Origin: an uncultured Collinsella sp.
Lineage (GTDB): Bacteria; Actinomycetota; Coriobacteriia; Coriobacteriales; Coriobacteriaceae
Length of the DNA stretch: 30,786 bases
NCBI GenBank assembly: GCA_938023905.1
Contig: CALJCO010000056.1
Coordinates: 1-30,786 of the forward strand
Direction of reading: 5' to 3'
Shown: piece after piece, positions 15,910 through 24,135 of the stretch
How positions within the stretch are numbered: position 1 is the stretch's first letter
Layout: every line of letters begins with the position of its first letter
The notes under the pieces: generated by a model
Databases searched by the model: none
The model's input: only the letters and a program-made list of their open reading frames with translations
Told to the model about the DNA's origin: nothing
Program-made: the position numbers and the translations under genes

Positions 15910-17934
15910 CTACATCAAGTTGCAGACAGCCGCCGCGAAGGCAACGGGGTCCTCGGGGAGGATACCCTCGACCAGCAGGGCCTGATCGTAGAGCAGGCCG
16001 GAGTACTGCTTGATCTTGTCGGCGTCACCTGCCTTCTGGGCAGCGACAAGCTTGTCAAAGACCGGGTGCTTGGCGTTGAGCTCGAGCACGCGCTGGCTCT
16101 TGGGCATGCCGTCGGGCGCACCCTCGGGTCCCTTCTGGAGCACCTTCTCCATCTCGAGCGAAAGCGGGCCCTCGGTGGTGATGCAAGCGGGGGCATCGGT
16201 CAGGCGCGCGGAGACGGCAACTTTCTCGACCTTGTCACCGAGCGCCTCCTTCATAGCGCTAAAGAGGTCCTCGTTTTCCTTGGTGGCGTCCTCGGCCTCC
16301 TTCTTCTCGTCCTCGGTCGCCAGATCAAGATCGCCAGTCGCAACGTTCTTGAGCTCCAGATGACGATCCTCGACCTCGGGCTCGGCACCGTCGGCCACGG
16401 CCTTTTCGGCAGCCTCGCGGGCGGCGTCGTCCTCGTAGATCTTAGGCATATCGGCGGCAACGTACTCACTCATAGCCTGGAACGTGAACTCATCCACATC
16501 CTGCGTCAGCAACAGCACGTCATAGCCGCGGTCGAGCACGCCCTTTACCACGGGCATCTTGGCCAAGCGCTCACGCGAATCGCCGGCGGCGTAGTAGATG
16601 GCCTTCTGGTCCTCGGGCATACCCTTGGCATACTCGGCCAGGGTAATCATCTTCTGCTCCTTGGCAGACCAGAACAGCAGCAGGTCGGCGAGCTCATCGG
16701 CCTTCATGCCATAGCTCGAGTAGATGCCGTACTTAAGGCCGCGGCCAAAGTTCTCAAAGAACTTCTCGTAGGCCTCGCGGTCGTTGTCGCGCATATCCTC
16801 AAGATCGGCGGTTATCTTCTTTTCCACACGCTTGGCGATGGCCTTGAGCTGACGGTTCTGTTGCAGCGTCTCACGCGAAATATTGAGCGTCACGTCGGCA
16901 GAGTCCACGACACCGCGCACAAAGTTGTAGTAGTCGGGCAGCAGGTCGTCGCACTTCTCCATAATCAGAACGTTGGAGCTGTAGAGCGCCAGGCCCTTCT
17001 CGTAGTCCTTGCTGTACAGATCGAACGGGGCGCGGCCCGGCACAAACAGCAGGGCATCGTACTCGAGCGTGCCCTCGGCATGAAAGCTGATAGTGCGCGC
17101 GGGATCGTCAAAGTCGTGGAACGTGGACTTGTAGAACTCGTCGTAATCCTTCTGCTCAACGTCGGAGCTGCGCTTTTTCCAGATCGGCGTCATGGAGTTA
17201 ATGGTCTCGAGCTCCTGATAGTCCTCGTACTCGGGCTTGTAGTCGTCACCAGCGTCCTCGGGCTTGGGCTTCTGGCGGCTCTTGCTCACCATCATCTGAA
17301 TCGGGTAGCGCACATAGTTGCTGTACTGCTGAATCAGGCTCTTGAGGCCCCACTCGGTCAGGAAGCGATCGTAGGTCTCGGCCTCGCCGTCGGCATCGAG
17401 CTTCTCGTTCTCGCGCAGCGTCAGGATGACATCGGTACCGTGCTCGGCGCGCTCGCCGTCCTCGATGGTGTAGCCCTCAAGACCGTCGGATTCCCACACA
17501 TGGGCGACATCCTCGCCATAGGCGCGGCTGACGACCTTCACATGGCTGGCGACCATAAAAGCCGAGTAGAAGCCCACGCCAAACTGACCGATGATGTCGA
17601 CATCGGAGCCCTGCTGCTCGGCGTTCTCGGTCTTAAACTCCTCGGAGCCGGAGTGGGCGATGGTGCCCAGGTTGCGCTCGAGCTCCTCAGCGGTCATGCC
17701 GATGCCGTTATCCGAAATCGTGATGGTGCGGGCATCCTTATCGAAGGAGACGCGAATGGCCAGGTCGCCCTGGTCGAGCTTAACGCTCGGATCCTGCAGG
17801 CTCTTAAAGTTGAGCTTGTCGACGGCGTCGCTCGCGTTGGAGATAAGCTCGCGCAGGAAGATTTCCTTATTGGTGTAAATGGAGTTGATCATGAGGTCGA
17901 GCAGTTTTTTGCTCTCGGTCTTAAATTGACGCAT
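15910..17934 (-). CDS. htpG: Chaperone HtpG (bacterial Hsp90)
   Basis: This 674-residue cytosolic ATP-dependent chaperone remodels client proteins, usually with DnaK. The N-terminal GHKL ATPase site is intact: ELISNASDAVDKL carries the Mg/ATP-contacting Asn, ISDNGIGM the adenine-contacting Asp, and IGQFGVGFYSAFM the glycine-rich lid. The middle domain contains the catalytic-loop region NISRETLQQNR, with its Arg and Gln. The C-terminal dimerisation domain is present and the protein ends CNLM. It is about 50 residues longer than the E. coli protein (624). AAAGGA lies 6 nt before the ATG. I see no CIRCE or HAIR heat-shock operator upstream. Confidence 0.97.
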   Translation of the reverse strand: MRQFKTESKKLLDLMINSIYTNKEIFLRELISNASDAVDKLNFKSLQDPSVKLDQGDLAIRVSFDKDARTITISDNGIGMTAEELERNLGTIAHSGSEEFKTENAEQQGSDVDIIGQFGVGFYSAFMVASHVKVVSRAYGEDVAHVWESDGLEGYTIEDGERAEHGTDVILTLRENEKLDADGEAETYDRFLTEWGLKSLIQQYSNYVRYPIQMMVSKSRQKPKPEDAGDDYKPEYEDYQELETINSMTPIWKKRSSDVEQKDYDEFYKSTFHDFDDPARTISFHAEGTLEYDALLFVPGRAPFDLYSKDYEKGLALYSSNVLIMEKCDDLLPDYYNFVRGVVDSADVTLNISRETLQQNRQLKAIAKRVEKKITADLEDMRDNDREAYEKFFENFGRGLKYGIYSSYGMKADELADLLLFWSAKEQKMITLAEYAKGMPEDQKAIYYAAGDSRERLAKMPVVKGVLDRGYDVLLLTQDVDEFTFQAMSEYVAADMPKIYEDDAAREAAEKAVADGAEPEVEDRHLELKNVATGDLDLATEDEKKEAEDATKENEDLFSAMKEALGDKVEKVAVSARLTDAPACITTEGPLSLEMEKVLQKGPEGAPDGMPKSQRVLELNAKHPVFDKLVAAQKAGDADKIKQYSGLLYDQALLVEGILPEDPVAFAAAVCNLM

Positions 17935-18136
17935 GTGCAGTCCTTTCGCGCTACCCCTGCCCGCAAAAACGGCCCGGTTGCCCGAGCCGCATCGCAGACC
18001 TGCTATGTTCAGACTTAGATTTTATAACCCATTAGCGCGCATATATACATACGGAATCGAAAAACTGTATGTCCGAGCGCTCTGATGCGCCAATTGCCAA
18101 GGAGTGTCCCAAACTGCCGGCAGGAAAGGAACGTCC

Positions 18137-18637
18137 CTATCTGCCATCTACGCGCTTGGCCATCCAGGCATGAGGCTGGCCTTCATCCTCATAGTCCACC
18201 GGGGCAATCTGCGTGTAGCCCGCCTTGACATAGAGCGGTAGCACGTATTCCTGAGCATGCAGCTTAATGAGCTTGGCACCGGCATCACGCGCGGCGGCAT
18301 CACTGGCCTCGACAATCTTGCTCGCCAGACCGCGACGGCGCATGCTCGGCAGCACGGCCACGCGCCCCATAATGTAGGTCTCCCCCGCCGCGACACCTTC
18401 GTCCAAGTCGCACGCCGGCGACACCGGAGCCTCTGCGTCAGCCGCGCGCTCAAGCTCTTCGGGAAACACGCGCGAGCAACCGGCAAGCTCGCCGTCTACA
18501 TAGAGCGTCACATGAATGCAGTTCGGATCCTCGTCGATAGCGTCGAACTCATTCTCGTAGCCCTGCTCGTCCATAAAAACGACGCGGCGCACCAACGCCG
18601 CGTCATCAAAGCATCCCGTCTTAAGTTGGATATCCAT
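18137..18637 (-). CDS. GNAT-family N-acetyltransferase (ElaA-like)
   Basis: This 166-residue single-domain protein is predicted to transfer an acetyl group from acetyl-CoA to an unknown amine. The N-terminal pattern VRRVVFMDEQGY resembles ElaA-type members (R-x-x-V-F-x-x-E-Q). The acetyl-CoA-binding motif A is visible as VAVLPSMRRRGLASKIV, with the R-x-x-G-x-A signature at residues 100-105. The C-terminal part (YVLPLYVKAGY) matches the usual final strand-helix. AAAGGG lies 5 nt before the ATG. It starts 38 nt after the phosphatase gene and could be the last gene of that operon, though functionally unrelated. The substrate cannot be deduced. Confidence 0.88.
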   Translation of the reverse strand: MDIQLKTGCFDDAALVRRVVFMDEQGYENEFDAIDEDPNCIHVTLYVDGELAGCSRVFPEELERAADAEAPVSPACDLDEGVAAGETYIMGRVAVLPSMRRRGLASKIVEASDAAARDAGAKLIKLHAQEYVLPLYVKAGYTQIAPVDYEDEGQPHAWMAKRVDGR

Positions 18638-18675
18638 GCTGCCCTTTCATTCAATGCGAACGTTAGGGACAGATT

Positions 18676-19326
18676 TTAGCGAAAATGAGCTCCGCGCACG
18701 CTAAACTTCGCGCGAGCCTTCGCCAGGCAATCGTAATGACCCACGTTATGGGCATCGCTCGCGATGAAGCTGTACAGGTTCTGATCGAACAGGCGCTGTG
18801 CCGGCTTTTTCTCGCGACCAAAGCGACCGCCGGCAATAAAGTCCGCCGAAGCTTGCAGCTTGCAGCCCATATCGACCAGGCGCTCCGCCACGCTTACATC
18901 CTTTTGAACCGCACGATAGCGCTCAGGATGAGCGATGATCACCTGGTAGCCACGGCACTGCAAATCGTAAATCGTGTTCTCGTACTCTCTAAACGCATAC
19001 GCATCTGCATGCGTCGAAAGCTCGAGCAGAAACTCGTTGGTCCCATCGAAATGCAGGTGCTCCGCGGCATCGATACCAAGCTCAACGAGCTTTCGATGGT
19101 TGACCTCGAAGCCCATCTGAAGCGGAAAACCGTCAGCGTTATCGCGCAGTAGCTCAAAGGCATCCCACATCTTGTCGTAATCAAAATAGGGATCACGGCA
19201 GTGAGGAGTGCAAACGATTCTGGTTACACCGGCCCGCTTGGCAGCCTCGAGCATCGCCAAGCTCTCATCAAGATCGGCGGCGCCGTCGTCTACACCCGGC
19301 AAGATATGGCAATGAATGTCACGCAT
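18676..19326 (-). CDS. PHP-type protein-tyrosine phosphatase (CpsB/YwqE-like)
   Basis: This 216-residue metal-dependent phosphatase is expected to remove phosphate from the tyrosine cluster of the neighbouring BY-kinase. The PHP metal-site residues are visible: His5 and His7 in DIHCHILPGVDDGA, His42 in TPHCRDPYF, His133 and Arg136 in AHPERY, and Asp191 and His193 in ASDAHN. Length and motifs fit CpsB of Gram-positive capsule loci. AAGG lies 8 nt before the ATG, and the gene follows the kinase gene after only 17 nt, so both are in one operon. Together with the Wzz-like protein it forms a complete phosphorylation-cycle module controlling polysaccharide length or export. Confidence 0.93.
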   Translation of the reverse strand: MRDIHCHILPGVDDGAADLDESLAMLEAAKRAGVTRIVCTPHCRDPYFDYDKMWDAFELLRDNADGFPLQMGFEVNHRKLVELGIDAAEHLHFDGTNEFLLELSTHADAYAFREYENTIYDLQCRGYQVIIAHPERYRAVQKDVSVAERLVDMGCKLQASADFIAGGRFGREKKPAQRLFDQNLYSFIASDAHNVGHYDCLAKARAKFSVRGAHFR

Positions 19327-19343
19327 AGGTCGGCCTTAATCAA

Positions 19344-20081
19344 CTAAACGTTTGCTCGGTTGGTGAAGATGCCCTTTTTGGAAGTGCCCTGATTGTCGGA
19401 GCCCTTCTTAACCTTCTTACCGTCCTTGGTGTAGTAAGAATAGTAGTACTCGCTGGTCTCGGTCTCACAGTAATTCATGACGGTACCGATGAGCTTGACC
19501 TTCTCGGACTTCTTAAGCTGGGCGATAGCGTTGAGCGCCTCTTCGCGCTTGGTAAAGTCCTCGCGCACCACGAACAGCGTACCGTCGGTCAGGCTGGCAA
19601 TCTCGGCAGCATCGATAAAGGTGCCGACCGGAGGAGCATCGAAGATGACGTACTGGAACTTAGCAGACAGTGCCTTTACCAGCTTGGCAAAGCGGTGAGA
19701 GACGATGATATCGGCAGGATTGGGAATGTGCGGCTCGGCATCGAGGAAGTAGAAGTTCTTCTGACCCGTCTCGACAATTGCCTGGTCAATGGAGATCTGC
19801 TCGGAAAGGACCGCATAGAGTCCGCCGCGCGAACGAACGCCGAGCATATCGGAAAGGGACCTGCGGCGCATATCGGCCTCGACCAGGAGCACGGACTTGC
19901 CGCTCGTGGCGATTGCCTGAGCAAGGTTAATGGAAACCGTAGACTTGCCCTCGTTGGGAATCGAGGAGGTAACGGTGATGGTGCGAATGGGGTCGTCCAC
20001 GCTCGCAAAGCGGATATTGGCCAGAAGGGTCTTGGCGGCATTCTGCACAACGAACTTATCGGTGTTCTTTGCTTTAGCCAT
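19344..20081 (-). CDS. Bacterial tyrosine kinase of exopolysaccharide control (CpsD/YwqD-like)
   Basis: This 245-residue P-loop kinase autophosphorylates on C-terminal tyrosines and pairs with the Wzz-like membrane protein as activator. Walker A is SSIPNEGKSTV (Lys46), Walker A' is LLVEADMRRRS (Asp70) and Walker B is VIFDAPP (145-151), all characteristic of BY-kinases. The tyrosine cluster EYYYSYY (Tyr212, 213, 214, 216, 217) lies near the C-terminus, followed by a basic tail. It starts 2 nt after the stop of the Wzz-like gene, so the two are translationally coupled. As in other Gram-positive systems, kinase and membrane activator are separate proteins rather than fused. Confidence 0.95.
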   Translation of the reverse strand: MAKAKNTDKFVVQNAAKTLLANIRFASVDDPIRTITVTSSIPNEGKSTVSINLAQAIATSGKSVLLVEADMRRRSLSDMLGVRSRGGLYAVLSEQISIDQAIVETGQKNFYFLDAEPHIPNPADIIVSHRFAKLVKALSAKFQYVIFDAPPVGTFIDAAEIASLTDGTLFVVREDFTKREEALNAIAQLKKSEKVKLIGTVMNYCETETSEYYYSYYTKDGKKVKKGSDNQGTSKKGIFTNRANV

Positions 20082-20083
20082 GC

Positions 20084-20740
20084 CTATTTACCACCTTTCA
20101 TAGCCGGAATTCGGCCAACAACGGGAATACCCAGGAGCTCTTCTGCCTCTTCGGCACCGCGGATGCGGGTATTGAGCATGTCTGCCAAAACGACATAGGC
20201 AACTGCGATAAAGATACCGGCGAGGAACGCGACGGCAATATACAGCGTACGCTTGGGGCCGCTGGGGGCTTCGGGGGTCTTAGCCTCGTCGATAACGTTG
20301 ATGCTCTGGGCAGCGCCGACGTTCTGAGCGACCGTACTCACCGAGCTGGCAATGGCCTTTGCGACCTCAGCCGTCTCCTTGGCATCGGTACCGGTAACCG
20401 AAAGCGTAATGACACGCGTGGTGGTCTCGGAGGAAACAGACACCTTGTAGTCATCCAGATCGGTGAGGCCCAGTTCTTTGGCGGCGCCGCTCTTAACGCT
20501 ATCGCTATCAAGCAGCGTGGCGATATCGTTGGAAAGCATCTGGCTCGCCGAGAGATCGTTGTAGCTCATCTGACCGCTATCGTCGGTCTTGGCGAGAATG
20601 TACATGCTCGTCGTCGCGGTATAGGTGTTGTCCATCGCAACGAAGGACACGATGCCCATGGCGATCGCGCAGACCACCGGAAGGGTGATGACCAGCTTGA
20701 GGTGCTTTTTGAGCAGCTGGAACAGTTCGAGAAGGGTCAT
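20084..20740 (-). CDS. Wzz/CpsC-type polysaccharide co-polymerase and kinase activator
   Basis: This 218-residue membrane protein has one helix near residues 16-36 (LVITLPVVCAIAMGIVSFVAM) and another near 165-189 (LYIAVAFLAGIFIAVAYVVLA). An extracytoplasmic Wzz domain of about 130 residues lies between them, and the proline-bearing KTPEAPSGPKR precedes helix 2, as is usual in chain-length regulators. The short cytoplasmic tail after helix 2 is where CpsC-type proteins activate their kinase. AAAGG lies 8 nt before the ATG. It is the first gene of the kinase-phosphatase operon and has a recognisable promoter. No glycosyltransferase, flippase or polymerase gene is in the window. Confidence 0.92.
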   Translation of the reverse strand: MTLLELFQLLKKHLKLVITLPVVCAIAMGIVSFVAMDNTYTATTSMYILAKTDDSGQMSYNDLSASQMLSNDIATLLDSDSVKSGAAKELGLTDLDDYKVSVSSETTTRVITLSVTGTDAKETAEVAKAIASSVSTVAQNVGAAQSINVIDEAKTPEAPSGPKRTLYIAVAFLAGIFIAVAYVVLADMLNTRIRGAEEAEELLGIPVVGRIPAMKGGK

Positions 20741-20787
20741 GCAGCTTGCCTTTCATTTCCCCAGTTCGGATTGACAAAACTGTCCGT

Positions 20788-20816
20788 ATGTTATCGCATC
20801 TTTTTACCGAGACCAA
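20788..20816 (-). promoter_or_regulatory. Promoter of the Wzz-kinase-phosphatase operon
   Basis: On the minus strand TTGGTC (20811-20816) and TAACAT (20788-20793) are spaced by 17 bp, about 50 nt upstream of the Wzz-like start codon. Confidence 0.55.
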
Positions 20817-20881
20817 ACTCTATACATAAGAAACAGGCTCTCCTGTAAAAATGACGGAAGCAATCGTAAAATTGCACAACA

Positions 20882-20910
20882 ACGCCGCACCCGAAAGTCC
20901 GATGCGGCGT
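20882..20910 (-). terminator. Probable terminator after phoR
   Basis: ACGCCGCA and TGCGGCGT form an 8-bp perfect stem about 25 nt beyond the sensor-kinase stop. The minus-strand tail TGTTGTGCAATTTT is only partly T-rich. Confidence 0.5.
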
Positions 20911-20935
20911 CTACATCAATATCTATGTTGTATCG

Positions 20936-22360
20936 CTATGCGAATGGCTCGTCCTGCTGTATGGGAAACGTCACCGTAATGGTGGTTCCCACGCCCAACT
21001 CGCTCGACAGATCGAGCGTGGCGTGATGATACAGGGCCGCATGTTTGACAATGGCAAGCCCCAGGCCGGTTCCGCCGCGTGCCTTGGATCTACTCTTGTC
21101 CACGCGATAGAACCGCTCAAATACCTTGCCCTGTTCTTCAGGCGCGATACCGATTCCCGTGTCGGCGACCGCGAGGAACGGATGACCTTCGTCGTTGGTG
21201 CCGCACTGCAGCGCAACCATACCGCCGGGTCGATTGTAGCGGATGGCGTTGCTTGCCAGATTGTAGATGAGCTCGTCAATCAAGCGCGACACGCCTTCGA
21301 TGACCACAGGCTTGGTCTCATGACTTATCGTCACATTCGCTTGACGGGCGACCTGTTCAAGACGCTGCTCAACCGTGTAGATGGCACGCGAGAGCTCAAT
21401 AGGCTCCGTGGACCCAATGGGCACCGCCTCGCCCTCAGTCGCACGCTCGGCCTCGTCCAAGTTAGACAGCGTAAGGATATCGTTGACAAGCGCTGCCAAG
21501 CGGCCCGCCTCACGATAGATACGACCGCCAAAGTTGCGCAGGTCATCCTCGCCCTCAACCATGCCGTTTGCGATGAGCTCGGCATAGCCCGAAATCGCCG
21601 TAAGCGGCGTCTTGAGCTCATGAGTGATATTCGCCGTGAACTCGCGGCGCATACGGTCGTTGTCCGCTAGCACCGCCATTTGGCGCTTGAGTTCCTGGCG
21701 CTGCGACTCGATACGCTCAAGCATGGGGACCATCTCGGCATAGGCGTGCTCATAGCTACGGCGCGGGTGGTCCAAATCCACCTCTTGCAACGGCGCGATG
21801 ATGGCACGGGACTCGCGGCGCGCCATGAAAAACGAGAGTACCGCACCCGCTGCTGCGATAAGCAGCATCGGCGCCAGCATCGACAGCAAAATCGCCGCAA
21901 CGCCAGGCTGGGCCTGCGCCAAGCGAACGACCTGGCCGTTATCAAGGGTGACGGCGCGATACAGCATAATCTCGTCGAGTGTAGAGCTTGCGCGCTCCGC
22001 GGAACCCGAACCACTCTCAAAGGCCTCGATGACCTCGGGGCGATCGCCATGGTTGGGCAGTGTGGAAGGCGACGCCTCGTTGTCGTAGGCAACCGATCCA
22101 TCCTTGTTAATCAGCGTGATGCGTAAGTCCTCGCGATCGAGGCTACGCAAGAACGGGATGGGCTCCTGCTGCTCGTCGAGGGCGGCAGCAATGAGCTCGG
22201 TTTCCTGCGCCAGATTGGCACTCGTGGCATCCGCCAAGGTGTTTTGCACAAAGAACGCACCCAGCACCGTAAACGCCACGATAACCGCCATGGCGCAAAC
22301 AAAGATCGTCACAAAAACGCGGTGCGATAGCGTTTGTTTTCCCTGGGGGGCGAAGACCAC
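20936..22360 (-). CDS. phoR: PhoR-like sensor histidine kinase
   Basis: This 474-residue membrane kinase has two helices (about 15-38 and 155-179) flanking a sensor segment of about 115 residues outside the membrane. The dimerisation/phosphoacceptor box FTANITHELKTPLTAISG carries His247. The ATP-binding domain shows the N box (NLASNAIRYN), G1 (VADTGIGIAPEE), F box (FERFYRVDKSRS) and G2 (GGTGLGLAIVKH). This H-box type is that of PhoR, so phosphate sensing is the likely role, supported by the adjacent pstB; signal identity is still inference. It starts with GTG (22358-22360), 3 nt after the regulator stop, with GGAGGAG reaching over that stop, so the pair is coupled. Confidence 0.9.
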   Translation of the reverse strand: MVFAPQGKQTLSHRVFVTIFVCAMAVIVAFTVLGAFFVQNTLADATSANLAQETELIAAALDEQQEPIPFLRSLDREDLRITLINKDGSVAYDNEASPSTLPNHGDRPEVIEAFESGSGSAERASSTLDEIMLYRAVTLDNGQVVRLAQAQPGVAAILLSMLAPMLLIAAAGAVLSFFMARRESRAIIAPLQEVDLDHPRRSYEHAYAEMVPMLERIESQRQELKRQMAVLADNDRMRREFTANITHELKTPLTAISGYAELIANGMVEGEDDLRNFGGRIYREAGRLAALVNDILTLSNLDEAERATEGEAVPIGSTEPIELSRAIYTVEQRLEQVARQANVTISHETKPVVIEGVSRLIDELIYNLASNAIRYNRPGGMVALQCGTNDEGHPFLAVADTGIGIAPEEQGKVFERFYRVDKSRSKARGGTGLGLAIVKHAALYHHATLDLSSELGVGTTITVTFPIQQDEPFA

Positions 22361-22363
22361 GGG

Positions 22364-23092
22364 TTACTCCTCCGATGCGGTGGACGCGGTGTCGTCACCT
22401 TCGGCACCATCACCGGCAGAAGGCTCAGCCAAGCGGTAGCCCACGCCGCGCACGGTCTCGATGGCGCTGGCATGCTCGCCCAGTTTTTGGCGAAGCGTCT
22501 GCACGTGCACGTCAACGGTGCGCGAACCGCCGTCGAAGTCCCAGCCCCACACGCTCTGCAGCAACGACTCGCGGGTAAAGACCACGCCGGGCTTGCGCAT
22601 GAGATACTCAAGCAGGTCGAACTCGCGCAGGGTGAGCTTAAGCGGCTCGCCGGCAACGGTCACCTCGCGATGGCTGGGCGAGAGCACGATGTCGCCCACA
22701 CTGAGCACATCGCTCGCCTGCTTGACCATGCCGCCGCGACGCAGCAGTGCGCGGCAACGGCTCGCAAGCTCCATGAGCGAAAACGGCTTAGTCAGGTAAT
22801 CGTCGGCACCGCCATCGAGCGCCATCACCTTGTCGAGCTCGGTGTCCTTGGCAGTAAGCATCATGATGGGCACCGTCGCCGTCAGGCGGTCGGCGCGCAG
22901 GCGACGCATAATCGCCAAACCATCGGTATCGGGCAGCATGATGTCGAGCAGGACGGCATCGGGTACCCGTCGCGCCACGGCGGCCTTAAACTCGCCGTCG
23001 CACGAAAAGCCCTCGGCCTCGATTCCCTGCTTGCGCAGCGCATAGACCGTCAAATCCCTGATGTTGTCATCGTCCTCGACGTAGTAGATCAT
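22364..23092 (-). CDS. phoP: PhoP/PhoB-like response regulator (OmpR family)
   Basis: This 242-residue regulator has a receiver domain with the acidic pocket EDDD at residues 6-9, phospho-acceptor Asp50 (LLDIMLPD), and the conserved Thr and Lys (MLTAKD, TKPF). It ends in a winged-helix DNA-binding domain (LREFDLLEYLMRKPG through VDVHVQTLRQKLG and RGVGYRL). The ATG at 23090-23092 is chosen because AAAGGGG lies 6 nt upstream; the frame starts eight codons earlier without a ribosome site. A Thr/Ser/Glu-rich tail of about 20 residues follows the last strand. With the kinase downstream and pstB upstream it probably controls phosphate-starvation genes. Confidence 0.9.
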   Translation of the reverse strand: MIYYVEDDDNIRDLTVYALRKQGIEAEGFSCDGEFKAAVARRVPDAVLLDIMLPDTDGLAIMRRLRADRLTATVPIMMLTAKDTELDKVMALDGGADDYLTKPFSLMELASRCRALLRRGGMVKQASDVLSVGDIVLSPSHREVTVAGEPLKLTLREFDLLEYLMRKPGVVFTRESLLQSVWGWDFDGGSRTVDVHVQTLRQKLGEHASAIETVRGVGYRLAEPSAGDGAEGDDTASTASEE

Positions 23093-23132
23093 GTTGAACC
23101 CCTTTGCGGCCGGCATGACCGCATCTTAACCC

Positions 23133-23146
23133 TAAAGGTACCTTTA
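23133..23146. promoter_or_regulatory. 14-bp perfect palindrome between pstB and phoP
   Basis: TAAAGGTACCTTTA lies in the 64-nt gap between the pstB stop and the phoP start. It could be a regulator-binding site for an internal promoter or a short processing hairpin; the sequence alone does not decide. Confidence 0.3.
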
Positions 23147-23156
23147 CGAGATGGTA

Positions 23157-24032
23157 TCAGCCAAAACGTCCCGTCAAATAATCCGCTGTGCGCGAATCGG
23201 TCGGTTTTTTGAAGAGCTGAGCGGTGGGCGCGTGCTCCACCAGCTCGCCCAGCAAGAAAAACGCGACCGAGTCGGAGATGCGCGCCGCCTGCTGCATATT
23301 GTGCGTAACGACCACCAACGTGCAGGTCTCCTTGAGCTCGCAGGCAAGCTGCTCCACCACCAGCGTCGACACGGGATCGAGGGCGCTCGTGGGCTCGTCC
23401 ATCAGCAGAATGTCGGGCTGCACGGCAAGTGCGCGGGCGATGCACAGGCGCTGCTGCTGTCCACCCGAAAGACCCAGGCCCGACTCTTTGAGCTTGTCCT
23501 TGACCTCGTCCCACAGGGCAGCGCGACGCAGGGAGTCCTCGACCAGCTCATCGAGCACGGCGCGGTCGCGCACACCCATACCGCGAGGACCGTAGGCGAC
23601 GTTGTCGTAGATGCTCATGGGAAATGGGTTGGGGCGTTGGAACACCATGCCCACGCGCTGGCGCAAACGGCAGATGTCGCAATCGCCCAGGATATCTTGA
23701 CCATCGAGCGCAATCTTGCCCTCGATGCGGCAATCCTTGATGCCGTCGTTCATGCGGTTAAAGCAGCGCAGCAACGTGGACTTTCCGCAGCCCGAAGGCC
23801 CGATGAACGAGGTGATCTGCTTGTCGCGGATCTTGATATTCACGTCCTTGAGCGCATGGTGGTCGCCATAGAACAGGTCGAGGCCCTCGACGTCGATGCG
23901 CGTCGGCGAGGCGGCAAGATCCTCTGCCGTGGGGCGAGTCGCATCCCCAACCTCGCGCTCATGCGCGGCCTCGGCCTGCGCTTCCATGAGTTCTTCAAGC
24001 TCCGTGGGCTCCACAGCCGCAGCAGCCGTCAT
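23157..24032 (-). CDS. pstB: Phosphate ABC transporter ATP-binding protein PstB
   Basis: This 291-residue ATPase energises high-affinity phosphate uptake with PstA and PstC. Walker A (GPSGCGKSTLLRCFNRMND), Q-loop and the PstB-specific VFQRPNPFPMSIYDNVAYG, signature LSGGQQQRL, Walker B (ILLMDEPTSALDP) and the switch His (VTHNM) are all intact. About 35 residues longer than E. coli PstB, it carries an acidic Ala/Glu-rich N-terminal extension (first 45 residues). The ATG at 24030-24032 follows GGAGGTG at proper spacing; an ATG five codons earlier overlaps that ribosome site. It heads a pstB-phoP-phoR unit. pstS, pstC, pstA and phoU, usually adjacent, are absent here. Confidence 0.95.
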   Translation of the reverse strand: MTAAAAVEPTELEELMEAQAEAAHEREVGDATRPTAEDLAASPTRIDVEGLDLFYGDHHALKDVNIKIRDKQITSFIGPSGCGKSTLLRCFNRMNDGIKDCRIEGKIALDGQDILGDCDICRLRQRVGMVFQRPNPFPMSIYDNVAYGPRGMGVRDRAVLDELVEDSLRRAALWDEVKDKLKESGLGLSGGQQQRLCIARALAVQPDILLMDEPTSALDPVSTLVVEQLACELKETCTLVVVTHNMQQAARISDSVAFFLLGELVEHAPTAQLFKKPTDSRTADYLTGRFG

Positions 24033-24087
24033 ACCGCACACCTCCATATCGATATCAATTCAGCAGTATCGATAGTAGGAATCGCGG

Positions 24088-24114
24088 CTCATACGCACGT
24101 GAGCACATTGTCAA
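24088..24114 (-). promoter_or_regulatory. Candidate pstB promoter
   Basis: On the minus strand a perfect TTGACA (24109-24114) is followed after 15 bp by TATGAG (24088-24093). The short spacing suggests a weak or activator-dependent promoter. Confidence 0.4.
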
Positions 24115-24135
24115 GTGTTTGTAAGGGCACGCTAG

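Noticed and set aside
16066..18018. A 650-codon open frame on the plus strand opposite htpG
   Set aside because: Same explanation: codon-bias shadow of htpG with low-complexity Leu/Val/Gly composition.
18100..18136. Repeat-like pair AAGGAGTGTCCC / AAGGAACGTCCC around CTGCCGGCAG
   Set aside because: The similarity is short and imperfect and there is no second copy in the window, so I do not call it a repeat.
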